Under the pieces are notes generated by a model that did not search any database, had not been told where the DNA came from, and saw nothing but the letters and a program-made list of their open reading frames with translations. A stretch of DNA of 64,000 bases from Penium margaritaceum (lineage: Eukaryota > Streptophyta > Zygnematophyceae > Desmidiales > Peniaceae). The stretch lies in contig SZWC01001189.1 in the NCBI GenBank assembly GCA_023375785.1, positions 91,001 through 155,000 of the forward strand. The letters are read 5' to 3'. Positions 1-11,410 of this stretch are shown one piece after another. Position 1 is the first letter of the stretch, and each line of letters starts with the position of its first letter. A program made the translations under genes and the position numbers.

Positions 1-534
1 CCCCCCCCCCCCCCAATGCCCCCTGCTCAAGGAGGACGCCGCCATCGGGCGCGAGATGCGCAAAGAAGACTCAAGAGGAGGCCAAGGAACACAAGAAGAT
101 TGGAAGAAGACAAGAAGTTAGAAGAAGGATTGGAGGAGTTGCTAGGAATTGTGTAATTCCTCTTCCATTTTTCGCCCTAGCTTTCTGAGCGGTACTCACA
201 CTTCTTGTCAATTCTTTGTAATGTAATTTTTTGTTTTCCTAGAATCTAGTCGCTACCAATTGCCGTGAGTCACGGCTTAGGAAGACTAGTTTCAAAAGCC
301 ACGACCTTGTGCCGACGTGGCGGCCAAGGAAAATAGAAAATAAATCAATAAATGCCTTACCGATCGTGAGAGCAACATCAAAGGAGGTGATTCCTCCCTG
401 TTGTGGGGTGATCCTCACAACGACCTTCACGTGCTAGTTAGCCGAACGACGAGATGGCAAGTGCCGGACCGTCCAATACCAACAAGGGCAAGGTGGTGAC
501 GGCCTCACCACGAGCTCTTGGCGGACTCTAAATT

Positions 535-1443
535 TTGGGAGCCACTGCTGCGAGTACGGTTGCCAACCCAAAGGCAACCATACCGCCTAAGGCAACCGTA
601 CCGCCTAAGGCAACCGTACTGCCTAAGGCCACCGTACCGGCTAAGGCAATCGACGCCAACCTCGGCGACACCAAAAAGTGTGCGGAGGCCAAAACAATGC
701 TCGACGAGCACGTCGATGCGGACGCGGGCAACCCCCACGCAACGAACAACCCAATGGACGAGGATCTACTAGAGGGGGACCCCAACAAAGAGCACGACGC
801 CGACGATGGTGAAGGCGACAAGGATCGCGACCATCGTCATCGTCGTGCGGCGAACTCGAGTCGATTTCTCAAGAAGGATAAGACGCTCGCCGCATCGCCT
901 GAAGCTACCAACGGCAGCGAGAGTGCCGAGAGCAGCAAGGGTGCAGAAAGCGGTCACAAGGGAATTTCCCGCGAGAACGAGCCGGGCGATGACGCCGCAA
1001 AGGCAGTTCCCGATGACCGTCGTAGGCTCGTGGAGTTTGCTGCTGAGGTGGCAAGCAGACTCAGGATCACCACCGTCGGTGGAGGTACGGCACCACTCGG
1101 AGGAATGGGGGCGGACCCCCCTTCCTACGATGCGTCTGCAATGGGGCAAGGCAGCGCCCACTCCAGCGTCGTCGACGACGACAGTCTCCCTCAAAAGGTG
1201 GGACTCCTTGAAGGCGTGTACGCGGACCGTACCCTCTTGCAGTGGGTACGGGTAACCGGACAACGCGAGGCCCTGGAGGCTATCGCTAATGCGCTGGCGA
1301 CATCAGAGCTAAAGTTCGCGCTCACGAACCATCTGGCCCACGTCGCGCAGCGCATCACAGACCTTGACCGTGATTGCCAGTTGCAGCGCCTGGTCACCCA
1401 TGAGGCAAGCCGCCGATGCAACGACCTCGACAAGGCGTTGTAG
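535..1443 (+). pseudogene. GY1 gag, N-terminal low-complexity part
   Basis: This is a 302-codon open stretch whose first codon is not ATG. It begins with a Lys/Pro/Ala repeat (PPKATV units), passes through an Asp/Glu/His-rich acidic region and ends in a helical region. The composition (charged, disordered, no catalytic motif) and the position upstream of the gag core support a gag N-terminal region. No database family was recognised from sequence alone. Confidence 0.5.
571..650 (+). repeat. 18-bp coding minisatellite in GY1 gag
   Basis: Units beginning AAGGCAACC recur at 571, 589, 607, 625 and 643, an exact 18-bp period. Read in the gag frame they give a six-residue repeat close to PPKATV. 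The units differ by a few bases. Confidence 0.85.
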
Positions 1444-1997
1444 AGTGTGACCGAGGTGCGGATGCAGCAGCAAGCACAACATACCGTGGCTGCGGATGCC
1501 ACTGCCGGTGGCAGCGACGGCTTGCCTACTTCGACGACTTTAGGGTCGGTCATGAACTGTCCTTCCTTCACAGTGTGGAGATCTTTCGGAAGGGCGTGAA
1601 AATGACCGATTGGCTGAATTGCATGGAGCACGTTCTATGCGTCCACAAGGCTCCACTCAGCCAGCGGGGCGACCTTGCCACGACGCGGCTTGAAGACAAA
1701 CCCTTCAAGTATGTGGCCAAGGAGTGGACTGGGCAACAGCCGCACCTCGAGTGGCGGCCGATGTCGTGGGAGGCCTTCTCCGCGATCATCCACAAGAAGT
1801 GCACCCAACGTGAGGAGGCGCAGCGCGCATTCCACATGATCAATGACTTCAGGCAGCTTGGCAGTTCGCTCGCATCCTCCTTGAGCGAGTTCGCCGCACT
1901 CGTGGAGGAAGCCGAAAGGTTCTCCAAGGGCAATCGGACTCAGACCTTCAAGTACCCGGAGTGCATGCTGTTGGAGTACTCACTAGCAAGAAGTTGA
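1416..1997 (+). pseudogene. GY1 gag capsid-like core
   Basis: The open stretch contains features typical of gypsy gag (retrotransposon gag family): a Trp-bearing segment near 1,600 (MTDWLNCMEHVL), a W-x-x-F-pattern segment (MSWEAFSAIIHKKC) and a later helical stretch (SLSEFAALVEEAERF). In this family the protein forms the particle shell. A zinc knuckle was not confidently seen downstream; the segment 2,330-2,530 has C/H and Gly/Arg-rich character that would fit one. Confidence 0.6.
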
Positions 1998-2787
1998 AGG
2001 GGAAGACGACCACGACAGCCACTGACCAAGCTTGGACAAGCTGGAGGACGATGCGCGACTACATGAGCGAAGTGTATCCAGCGAGCTCGAAGCACTACTC
2101 CGATGCACGGCCAGCCGCGCGTGCACAGCAAGGCCGCGATATGTACATGGACGCTGCAGGGGTTGGTGGGTCAGCTGGACAACGAGGCGGGGCCAAGTCA
2201 AAGCAGCCTGCAAACCCTCTAGCCAAGAAGGATGGTGGATAAAAGGGCCCCAACAACAAGCGCAGCCGCGAGAATGACGAGGTGTAGGCGGCGCGTGAGC
2301 GTCGCAACGCATCCTTCCGCGAAGGGCTCAGCCAGAACTGCATACAGCTCGGCCACATCAGTGCTCAATGCCCTCAGGTTGCTGGTGGTGGACAAGAGGC
2401 CGCGGTGTTAGGTGCAGCAGTAGCACCTCGTGGGGATGGTGTAGCAGGAGGCCGAGGACAGGGCCGTGGACAAAGTCACGGTCGCGACGATGGGCCCGAC
2501 TGTGGTAACGGACAGGGCCGTGGGACGGGTTTTCCCTACCCCTGAGTGACGCTAGTGGGGACCACTCAGGGGTAATACTGGATCACGAGTGTGGGTTCAT
2601 GTTTTCAGATGAGGATGTTAAAGAATTTCAGTTTTTGACGAGTTCAAATTTCTCTCCTGTTTTCTTTCCTCTTGTTGAATTGTATTCTACACTTGCTGAC
2701 CAACATTGGCCACTAAACATTGCATCTCCGGAAAAGATGCATGATTGTACATGCTTAGTGGTGGCGACACCGACCACTGTGTAAGAA

Positions 2788-3318
2788 TTGTGTGACACAG
2801 TGATTGAAGCAAACACCCTCAAAGTAATGAGCTCAATTACGTTTGCGATACCTTTAGTAGAAGATTTCAACCCTGTCAAATTTAAAGAGTTGAAGGTGCT
2901 AGCGGAATTCACACGTGCCCACAAGATGTGGACTCGAGTGGGTGAATCATGGGATTTGCGACGCCAGTCGTACAGATTTCGTGTTTATCACAAACTCGGC
3001 TTGCCGTCGTCGAGGCTGTTCACTCGGAAGAGTGGAGGTAATATGACAATGCAGTTCAAAGGACACCTAGCTGGTGCTCTCGTGAACGTACTTGCTACCA
3101 CTGGAGGAGACGACTCTTTTGTTAGCCTTAACTTTACCCGACAGGTTGGCCTAACGTACGAGCCATCAAATGGCGCAGTTGTTGTCGGTGACAACTGTAC
3201 AGTACCCGTGATCGGTACTTATAAAGCAAACATTTGTATTGAAGGGTACACACAGAGTGTCACATTGAAGGTACTCAACCTTCTTGACCCGTTTGACACG
3301 GTGCAAGGTGATCACTAG
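2788..3318 (+). pseudogene. GY1 aspartic-protease-like region
   Basis: The frame holds a segment resembling the fold around a retroviral aspartic protease active site (GALVNVLATTGGDDSFVSLN at about 3,070-3,130), followed by hydrophobic strands and a Gly-bearing segment. It sits between gag and RT, where gypsy elements carry the protease that matures Gag-Pol. The assignment rests on position and a weak motif. Confidence 0.5.
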
Positions 3319-3482
3319 CTCCGTGAGAACAAGGCTGTAATGTACTTTGAATCAAAGCGTTTGATCCTGTAAAAAGGACAGAGCCACTTTACGTTGATTT
3401 TGAGTACAAAATTATCTCCGACCCGACTCAAAGTCGATGCGAGCTTGTCTGCGATGCACGTCAAGAGACGCATTCGACAAGG

Positions 3483-4380
3483 TTGTCGATACTTCTTGGT
3501 GCAACTGCAAAAATGGAGGACGACATGAAGGAAGGCACGCCACAAGAGATGAAATCGCTATTGGCAAAGTTCTCACATGTATTCCAAGATCCACCAGCTG
3601 GGCTTCCACCAAAAAGTCACATAGGCCACACGATTCTACTGCAATCGGAGGCGACTGCTCTGTTCAGACCCATGTATCGCCTTAGTCCAGCAGAAAGGCG
3701 AGAGGCCGAACGCCAAATCAAAGAGTACCTTGCAAAAGGGTGGATCGAGCCCAGTAGCTTGCCGTATGGTGCGCCGATCCTTTTTGTGAACAAAAAGGAC
3801 GGTGGTTTATGCTTGTGTGTGGATTACCGGGCGTTGAACAAGCTAACGGTGAAAAATCGATTCCCCTTACCGCGATTGAGGACCTTTTTGACCAACTGCG
3901 AGACGCAAAAGTACTTTTGTTTTTGGATTTGTCTCAAGGGTACCATCAAATCCGCATCACGGAAGATGATGTGCCCAAAACCGCATTTTGAACGCACATG
4001 GGACATTATGAGTTCCAAGTATTATGCTTCGGGCTTACAAATGCCCCGGCAACCTTCCAAGGAGAAATGAACCGAATGTTCGCCAAGCAACTCGGACAGT
4101 GTGTCTTGGTTTACTTGGGCTACATCCTGGTTTTTTAGTATCAATGGAAGAGCACATAGAACATCTGCGCAAAGTTCTTGCAATCCTTCGGGAACAGAAG
4201 TTCCATGCAAAAGTGAGCAACTGCAAGTTTGTACAAGATGAGCTCGAATACCTTGGAAACATCGTTGGCAAGGACGGCATCCGTGTCGACCCACGAAAGG
4301 TCCAAGCCATTGTAGACTGGAAACATCACAAAAATGTTGGGCAGATTTGGTCTTTCCTTGGCCTTGCAAACTACGTTTGA
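3483..4380 (+). pseudogene. GY1 reverse transcriptase
   Basis: Recognisable gypsy RT blocks lie here: the entry segment with [19 protein letters not shown], the palm segment [15 protein letters not shown], the [14 protein letters not shown] block near 3,920-3,960 and the connection segment with FLGLANY just before 4,380. RT copies the element's RNA into DNA in the particle. The region is broken and no product is expected. Confidence 0.8.
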
Positions 4381-4386
4381 CAGTTT

Positions 4387-4815
4387 ATGCAAGGGTATTT
4401 GACCCTTGTAGCACCGCTAACCAGGCTCACGCGAAAAGACATGCATTGGGAATGGACATCTGATTGCGAAAACAATTTTCTCAAAGTCAAAGAGCTTCTA
4501 TCCACAACGCCCATTCTAGCTCTTCTGGATCCATCGCAACCATGGGAGATTCGATGTGATGCGTCTGTAGTAGGACTCGGAGTTGTCCTTATGCAGAATG
4601 GTCACCCAGTTGCGTATGGGAGCCAGAAGCTCATCCTTGCGGAAACGCGATACACGACTGGGGATCAAGAGCTCCTTGCGGTAGTACACGCTTTGAAGAT
4701 GTGGCGTTGCTACCTCAAGGGTGCTGAAGGGGTTGTGATGGTCGTCACTTACCGGAGTCCATTGGTGTTTTCCCAAACACAACTGAACGACAGGCGCGTT
4801 GGAGCGAACACCTGA
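4387..4815 (+). pseudogene. GY1 RNase H
   Basis: The open stretch follows the RT connection region and has the gypsy RNase H signature: an aspartate-bearing strand (WEIRCDASVVGLGVVLMQ), then HPVAYGSQKL and a helix with ELLAVVHALKMWRCYL. RNase H removes the RNA strand during reverse transcription. Confidence 0.8.
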
Positions 4816-4886
4816 GCCGATTGTTGTTCACATGGGAATATCGGCCAAGACATATGAATGTGGCCGATCCATTAAGCCAATAGCCT

Positions 4887-5804
4887 ATGGAAATTGAAGC
4901 AACTAATGAGGTCAGTGGGTGTTTTATGGCCATTGCAATAGTAAGAGTACAATCACCAGATCCCCCTTCACCTCTGCGGCAACCACCACGAGAGATTATC
5001 CATTATAACGGTTTTGTAAACAGGATCCAGATGGGCTACTATGTGGATTCTTGGTTTCAAGACTCTCAAAATCTGGACAAGTACGGCTTGGTGGAGGCCG
5101 CAGGAATCTACTGGCATGGAGAACAAGTTGTTGTGCCAAACTCGGGAGACCTTCAAGCAAAGGTTATCTCCCAGTTCCACGACCCGCTGGTCGCAGGTCA
5201 TGTGGGATCCCGAAAGACCGGACAGGCACTCTCGGACCACTATTGGTGGTCAGGATGGAGTGTCGATGTCCGTAGGTATTGCATGACATGTAACCCATGT
5301 CTTCGGAATAAGGCTAGTAAGAAGAAGCCTGCTGGACTCCTCCAACAGCTTCCCATTCCTGGGAGTCCATGGGATTGCGTGAGCATGGACTTCATTACTG
5401 GTCTTGCGGACACGGCATGCGGCCACGATGCAATACTAGTGACCGTGGATCTTTTGACGAAGATGACACACTTCATTCTTACAACCACTCTCGTGAACGC
5501 AGAGGAGACCGCTCGTCTCTTCTTTGAGGGTGTCGTAAAGTACCACGGCTTGCCGTTGCGCATTATCGCCGATCAAGATCAAAAATTTGCTAACAAGTTC
5601 TGGCAAAAGATGCACGAGTACTTCGGCAGTGAGTCGCAAATGTCGACAACATTTCACCCTCAAATCGATAGACAAACAAAGCGCATGAATCACAATCCGG
5701 AGGAGATGCTCCGCATGTATGTGGACCCTGCCATGCATGATTGGGACAAATTCCTAGCACCGGCAGAGTTTGTAGTGAACAACTCGGTGAACGAGTCCAC
5801 ATAG
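4887..5804 (+). pseudogene. GY1 integrase
   Basis: From the N-terminus it shows the HHCC zinc-binding module (HDPLVAGHVGSRKT, then CMTCNPCLRNK) and the catalytic core with the first acidic strand (VSMDFITGL), the second acidic block near IIADQDQKF and the third segment near FHPQIDRQT. Integrase inserts the cDNA. The open stretch is 305 codons, one of the better preserved pieces of this copy. Confidence 0.85.
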
Positions 5805-6049
5805 TTCACACTGTTCGTGTTGAACAGTGGTCGGCATCCAGTGGTACCCTCTTTATTGGTGAAGAGTGGGAGTACAGGAGGGCAGGTTTCTTCTGCTCAA
5901 GCCTTTGCCAAGCCCATCGACTCCTTGTTGTAGGATACGGAAGGTCACCTTCAAGCAGCTCGGTAGCGACAAAAGGCATATGCCGACAAAGGTCGCCGGG
6001 AAGTCTCGTTTGACATCGGTGACAAAGTGTTGCTTAGCACTAAAAACCT

Positions 6050-6448
6050 TTGGCAGAAGTTGCCAGGGCAAGAAAACTTCTACCAAAGTGGATTGGGCCG
6101 TTTCCCATTATGGCACACATCGGCCAGTGGCATTATCGATTGCTACTTCCGCTAAGTATGAAGATACATGACATGTTTCATGTGAGCCTACTGCCTCCAT
6201 ACACAGCGGACGGAACCGTTCAACCACCGCTAGCAGTCCTTGCTGCCGACGGCAAATACGAGGTTCTTCGCCTACTCCAGCACCGAGAGCGTACTCTTCG
6301 GTCACGCGTTGTTATTGAGTACCTCGTTCATTGGGCCGGTTGTGGACCTGAATATTATTCATGGGAGTCCGAATCTCGGTTGCCCACAAGAGTGGTCAAC
6401 GAGTACAGGTGCAAGCTTGCAGCTCACACAGATCGACGCGTGGCATGA
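6050..6448 (+). pseudogene. GY1 integrase C-terminus with chromodomain
   Basis: The first part (PKWIGPFPIMAHIGQWHYRL) matches the GPF/Y module at the end of gypsy integrases, followed by HVSLLPPY. The second part has the chromodomain pattern YLVHWAGCGPEYYSWE with flanking basic strands. In chromoviruses this domain is thought to steer integration to particular chromatin. Confidence 0.85.
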
Positions 6449-6735
6449 GGTACCACCTGAATGAGGAAAAAGTGAAAAACATTCCCACTGGGCAGCATTC
6501 ATGGAGAGCGACCATAGGATGTCGGGGATGCCCAACATGGTTGTCGCGCGGACGTTCCAACCTAAAGGGGGGAGACCGCTAGCCGTGCTGAGCTACAAGC
6601 TACAGCTTAGGTCCAATTACCATGCACGTTTTCATGTCTAGCTGGTGATTGAAATCATTAATTTTCTTTCACAATGTTGATGAATCACTGACTGACAATC
6701 CTACTTGTTGTTCATGAACCGGGACGGTTCATAAT

Positions 6736-7500
6736 AAGTGGGGAGGAATGTAGCAGGAGGGCTGGTTCGGCCCTCCCTCGCTGAAGCGAGGGGTGGTTGC
6801 GCACCACCCCTCACGTCAGCGAGGGCTGGCCGGCGGCCAGTACTTTGCTGGCCGCCGGCCAGCTTGCTGCTGGCAGGCTAGACGGCCGGCGGCAGGCCAA
6901 GCGACCGGCTGGCCACCGGCCGGCCAGCCACCAGCCACCCATTGCGGCCTCAGCCTGATCGGCGACTGAGGGGCCCTCGAGGCCTCTTGGCCTCGAGGCC
7001 TTGAGGCCACGAGGCCTCGAGGGCGCAGCCTCGTGGCCTTGTGCCCTTGCCGCCCCGCACCCTCCTTGCAAACAGGCAAGCGAGGACGAGGGATAGGGGG
7101 AGCGATGGTGAGGACAAGAGGACTGGCGCGAAATCGCTAGCGTGCCTCGCACGTGAGGATTTTGTGCCAGAACGGCAAAACGTAAATCGAAATTCATTTA
7201 CGACGAACTTCGACATAAAATAAACAAAATAACTCGTGCGAACACACGAGTTAGAGGTAAAAATCCCCGGTTTGGGTCCCAAAACCAGGAGTAGGGTTAG
7301 AAAACGGAAATGGGCCTCCGGAGACTCGAAATATTTGAGTCTCCCTGCTCTGTGTCGTTGATGACGATTGCCCCTCAGTGCTGCGAAGGGGGTAAACCCC
7401 TGACGCGGACTGAGAACACCATTCTGCAAACTCCGACGACGACTTCAGAGCAGGAGGTGGAGACTTGACCCGTTATATAATCGCTCGATCGCGATTTTCG
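6736..7500 (+). mobile_element. GY1 polypurine tract and 3' LTR
   Basis: A purine run (AAGTGGGGAGGAA, 6,736-6,748) is followed by TGTAGCAGGAGG at 6,749, the expected TG start of an LTR. A TATA-like TTATATAAT lies near 7,472-7,480 and would fit the U3 promoter, making this an unusually long U3. The right end of the LTR was not found. A second purine run at about 6,563-6,575 is an alternative tract. The first 280 bp of the LTR are packed with strong GC hairpins (separate entry). Confidence 0.5.
6775..7024. repeat. Cluster of GC-rich perfect hairpins in the GY1 LTR
   Basis: Four perfect stems are visible: 6,775-6,784 with 6,816-6,825 (10 bp) enclosing 6,788-6,797 with 6,803-6,812 (10 bp, 5-base loop); 6,825-6,840 with 6,848-6,863 (16 bp, 7-base loop); and 6,973-6,986 with 7,011-7,024 (14 bp) enclosing further GGCCTCGAGGCC-type palindromes. 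Confidence 0.9.
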
Positions 7501-7786
7501 CAGGGGGGGGAGCGAACTGAGGGAGATGACACATCAACCCCCTCGCTTTGCTCCATCAGCGACTTCAGTCACTGATCGGGCATGGCCATGAAAATGGATA
7601 TGACATCTTCTTTTTGACATTTTGGATATGGCGTAGGTAATATTCAAGTTATGGATATCTCAGACTTATGTTGACATTTGCGCGGATATATCAGCCATTT
7701 TGCCGCTTGGGGAAATCTCAGATAGAAAAGTGAAAGTACTCATTCCGCCCTGTTTTGTCACATGTGAACTGAGCACACCCACCCGT
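7500..7786. other. No gene; left flank of fold-back element FB1
   Basis: No convincing frame is present. The sequence has three variants of TGGATAT (about 7,587, 7,622 and 7,650) and a segment from about 7,708 (GGGAAATCTCAGATA) that recurs to the left of FB2 at 23,310. The outer end of FB1 probably lies here. Confidence 0.4.
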
Positions 7787-7934
7787 CGGAACAAAAAGCC
7801 CCATTCTCCCCTCCGTCGGAACCATGAGTCCCATTCGCCCCTCCATCAGAACAATATACCCCATTGTCCCCTCGGGCAGAACAATAGGCCTCATCATCCC
7901 CTTTTTGGCAACAAAAAAACCACATTTTCCCACC
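7787..7934 (+). repeat. FB1 left-arm array (5 x 30 bp)
   Basis: Five 30-bp units; the last is slightly degenerate. The units are reverse complements of the right-arm units. Confidence 0.85.
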
Positions 7935-8690
7935 CATTGTCACCATGCTCAAAGAGGGATGCATGTGGATGCTCGAGCATGGTGAAAGCGGGCATGCGGC
8001 CCTCCATCGCGGCCCTTCATCGTGGCTGTCGCGATAGCATTGAGGGGTAAGGGTAGGGGGGGGGTTGGGATTTGCGCGACAGAAATGCTGGTTTGCACTT
8101 TGTCAACAGCCAGCAATCCCCCCCCCCCCCCCCCCCGCGTTTGCATCCCATCATCCCATTAATCCGCCTGCCAATCGATGCCCTCGTGATTGAAGGCTGC
8201 GATCGAGTGGGTTGCAAGAGGCCTGGGGGGTGAGGAGAGGGTGTTCTTCGAGAGCAAGTGATTCCGGCTGACTTCCGTAGGCCGAAATCCAGGGCGCATG
8301 AAGAATGGGGAGTTAAAAACTATTCATTTGTTCATTTTTTCATTTTCTTGAAATGTTACCCATCTTTGACGTACAAATCATATACAAACCCACCCCCTTA
8401 TCACACCAGGGATTTTAGGGTTTTATCTTCGCGAGGGCACCTTCTAGGCCCAACGGCAGCGGGCCCCAGCAGTTCCCTTTCAACGCATTGCGAGTCTTGG
8501 ACCCCCAATGCAAACTCCTTGCAAACCACTTCAAAAAATAATTCATTCAACAATGATGTGGTTTTTGGGCCAAAAAAAGTGACACCAACATGTGGACATC
8601 ACATCCATGCGATCTCGACATGCTGCCTTTCGACAAACGACAAGGGTATGTCGTTCATTGTCTTTCCCTAGAAGTTTGCATCCATGTAGA

Positions 8691-8816
8691 AGGGGCAAAT
8701 CAGCTTTATTGTTACGAGGAAGGGGTAAATCAGGCTTATTGTTGCAAGGCGGGGACGGATGAGGCTCATTGTTCCGCGATAGGGGCAAATGAGGCTTATT
8801 GTTCCAATGTAGGGGG
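8691..8816 (-). repeat. FB1 right-arm array (4 x 30 bp plus start of a fifth)
   Basis: Units start with AGGGG at 8,691, 8,721, 8,751, 8,781 and 8,811. Orientation is inverted relative to the left arm. The fifth unit is interrupted by the LTR of copia B. Confidence 0.85.
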
Positions 8817-9473
8817 TGAGAAACTGTTAGGAAGCTTCCTAACCTTGTTGCTGCTAACGTAGCAACACTGTCCAGTCAGTTGGGGCATTAGGAAGCAAGC
8901 AGGTGCCAGCAACAGCAAGGGTCAGACTAGGGAGACACGTAATATCTCATCAGCTCCAATAGGTGAGTGATGCAGAGAGGAATGACAAATGATAAGGACA
9001 CATCACAAATCGCGATGGCAACAAACGGCAGGTGATGCACGCGACAATGTTAGTTTGTCCTAGAACCAACCCAAAGCCACTATTTTGGTCTTAGTTTTGG
9101 GCATAGGTATTCAAACACAACACTACTAACAAAAGCATAGTCTAAGGTACGATATGGACACCACACACCACACCACTCGCACAGCCGTGTGATGGACTCT
9201 CGCCGAAAGACACTGTGAAAAATATACAAGGATGTTTACAGCAACGACAATGTCGGGTCATGTGGTAGTGGCCAAACACATCAAAGAGCCAAGCACGCGA
9301 AAGTACAATGTCATGTCCACAGTCTCCCCGAGCTATAGCGGATCATTCAATTTCAGAGCATCTTGACTGTCACGTGTGATGGGGGTGAAGGCTTTGGGAA
9401 CTGCACCAAGGAGGTGAGCAAACGGCCTCCCCACAACGCTAGCATAATGTGCCTGATGCAATAAGAGTGTCTA

Positions 9474-9770
9474 CTACAGATGATCACGCACGATCTCCAT
9501 CACGTGAAACACAGCTGCAGGACCAAGGTCCTTCATCTTGTAGGCAAGCTTAAGGACTGCTTTGGCCTCCTTCATGGCTTCTATAGAAGGAGATGCAATT
9601 AGGTGGTTGTCCACATAGACCAGGATGGCGGTGAGGCTCTCACCTCTCCATATGAGAAATAAGAAGGGGTTCGCGTCACTCTGCACGTAACCGACACGTC
9701 TGAGTGGGTGGGTGATCTCCAAGTTCAAGCATCTCAGTGACATTTTCACACCGTACCGGGCCTTGTGCAA
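9474..9770 (-). pseudogene. Copia B reverse transcriptase segment
   Basis: A 98-codon open frame matches the copia RT palm and fingers: VGYVQSDANPFLF, AILVYVDNHLIASPS and a helix with VLKLAYKMKDLGP. The same block occurs in A (26,010-26,309) and E (61,500-61,700). Confidence 0.85.
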
Positions 9771-10584
9771 GTGTCACACCTTGTCACCCACCTTGAAACC
9801 AGTTGGCTCAACCATATAGAGCTCCTCCTCTAAAGTGCTGTGAAGGAACTTGTTGTTCACATCCATCTTGTGCAGCTACCAGTTGTGGTGAGGAACAACC
9901 CCGAACAGAGCGTGAGCGATGATCATGCGGCCAATGGGTGCGAAGGTGTCAGTGAAATCTGCACCCTCAACTTGCAAGAATTCTTTGGCTGTCAAGAAAG
10001 CTTTGTAGCGATCCGGTGTGCCATTAGACTTCACCTTCTTCCGAGATACTTACTTGGCATGTGGAGCCTTTGGCCCATGCAGGTGGTCAACAAGCTGGTA
10101 GACCCCGTGCTCACGTATTGCTATGAGCTCATCCTCACAAGCACCACACCAGAAGTCTACATCATAAGCTCATAGTGCTTCCTTCAACGTGCTTGGATCA
10201 GGCGTCGTCAAGGGAGTGCTCCGAGTGGCTGACACATGCCTCCGGACTTAGTCAGACCACGACCAGGTCAGCTGCAGCATCGCAAGCAACCGAGATCTCT
10301 TGGGAGACCAACTCATGGCCAAGAGGACTCGCCAAATGCACCTCAGTGTAGTCTGCCTAGGCACTCAGGCCAAGGGCCTTTGTACTTGGCTTGCCACTCT
10401 GAATAGTACGAGTCGGGCGTCTTGGCAATGATTTAGTAGACCACTGAGCCCTAGAGGCCAGTGGTCAGAGACGATCACCATGCACGAGGGAGTAGCCCAA
10501 TGAAGAGGTGCTCACCTCAGGCTACGGAGAAGGCTGTTGGGCCATAGGCACAGGTGAAATAGGTGCATGCACAAGAGTGGGTGG

Positions 10585-10770
10585 GACAGAAGGGACTGAC
10601 ACTGGCAAGACATCGGGTGTGCCAGAGAGGATCGACTCTGGCACAAAATCAGATGTGCCCAAGGGTTCTGACACCTGCACGGGATCAGGTGTGTCAGAGG
10701 GGACCAACATTGGCAAGGAATCAGCTCTGCCAATTGGTCTAACACCAGCATGGGACCAGGTGTGCTAGGG
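10585..10770. repeat. 36-bp coding minisatellite in copia B linker
   Basis: About five 36-bp units (consensus near GGGACCGACACTGGCACGG) read on the minus strand as a 12-residue Pro/Ser/Val repeat in the region between integrase and RT. The equivalent array is in copia A at 27,112-27,300. Confidence 0.75.
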
Positions 10771-11410
10771 GGGACTGATGAGGCTAGTGGACCCAGAGCC
10801 ACAATGGCCGGATCTTCAGCAGCCGGAGATTGGACCACAGGTAAGGCGGCCCGGACAAACCCATCCGCAGGACTAGACTCCCCTATCTGCCGGGAGGCCA
10901 CACAAGTTGGAACGTGGTCAGTGGCAAGCGAGAGAATTCTGGAGAGGTCGCGATAGGTGAGAGTGTGAAAGAAGAGAGAATCTCGAGACTCGAAATTGCG
11001 ATGGCAAGGAGGATCCCAAAAGAGCCAGGCCTTTGATCACAGGGAGATGCCAAGGATGGTACACATGCGTCCACAAGGTGAGACCTTGGACCCCTGCTGG
11101 TCCTCGGTGTACAAAGCGAGGGACCGCCAAACGCAGGCAAGACAGAGATTAGCATGATGGCCAAACCACAACTCGTACGGCGTGACATGGTATGGAAGTG
11201 GACCATGCGGCAAGCCGTTCCAGGCCCACGTCATGTACAAGAAGCACTTATAAGAAAAGGACTCCGAAGACTACACTCAGGCCCCATATCACGAACCGCA
11301 TCCTCCATGGTGCGGTTGCGACGCTTGGACACACTATTCTGTTGTTGTGTACCAGGGGCGGAAAGCATGTGAAAGACATTGTGCTCAGCAAGGCAGGTAT
11401 GCATCTTGCC

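Larger units (their letters stand above)
1..7500 (+). mobile_element. Ty3/gypsy chromovirus (GY1), broken fossil
   Basis: Parts appear in the usual gypsy order: gag (535-1,997), protease-like region (2,788-3,318), reverse transcriptase (3,483-4,380), RNase H (4,387-4,815), integrase (4,887-5,804), chromodomain (6,050-6,448), then a purine tract and a 3' LTR from about 6,749. Integrase lies after RNase H, which is the gypsy order and not the copia order; the chromodomain places it among chromoviruses. The left end is not defined: positions 1-430 may hold 5' LTR or leader, but I could not match them to the 3' LTR, and no primer site was recognised. The element is broken, with at least ten breaks, so it is an old copy. 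Confidence 0.8.
7787..8816. mobile_element. Fold-back-like element FB1 with 30-bp inverted arrays
   Basis: The left arm has five units with an exact 30-bp period (starts 7,787, 7,817, 7,847, 7,877, 7,907; core GGAACAATA..C.CATT...CCCCT). The right arm has units at 8,691, 8,721, 8,751, 8,781 and a start at 8,811, again exactly 30 bp apart, in the opposite orientation (core AGGGGCAAATGAGGCTTATT). About 750 bp of non-coding core separates the arms and includes a 19-bp poly-C run near 8,118. This is the architecture of FoldBack elements. No transposase frame is visible. The right arm ends where copia fragment B begins (8,817). A second copy lies at 23,310-24,433. Confidence 0.65.

Noticed and set aside
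1-430. 5' LTR of the chromovirus at the left edge
   Set aside because: No clear match to the 3' LTR from 6,749 and no primer site; left as undefined leader or LTR.
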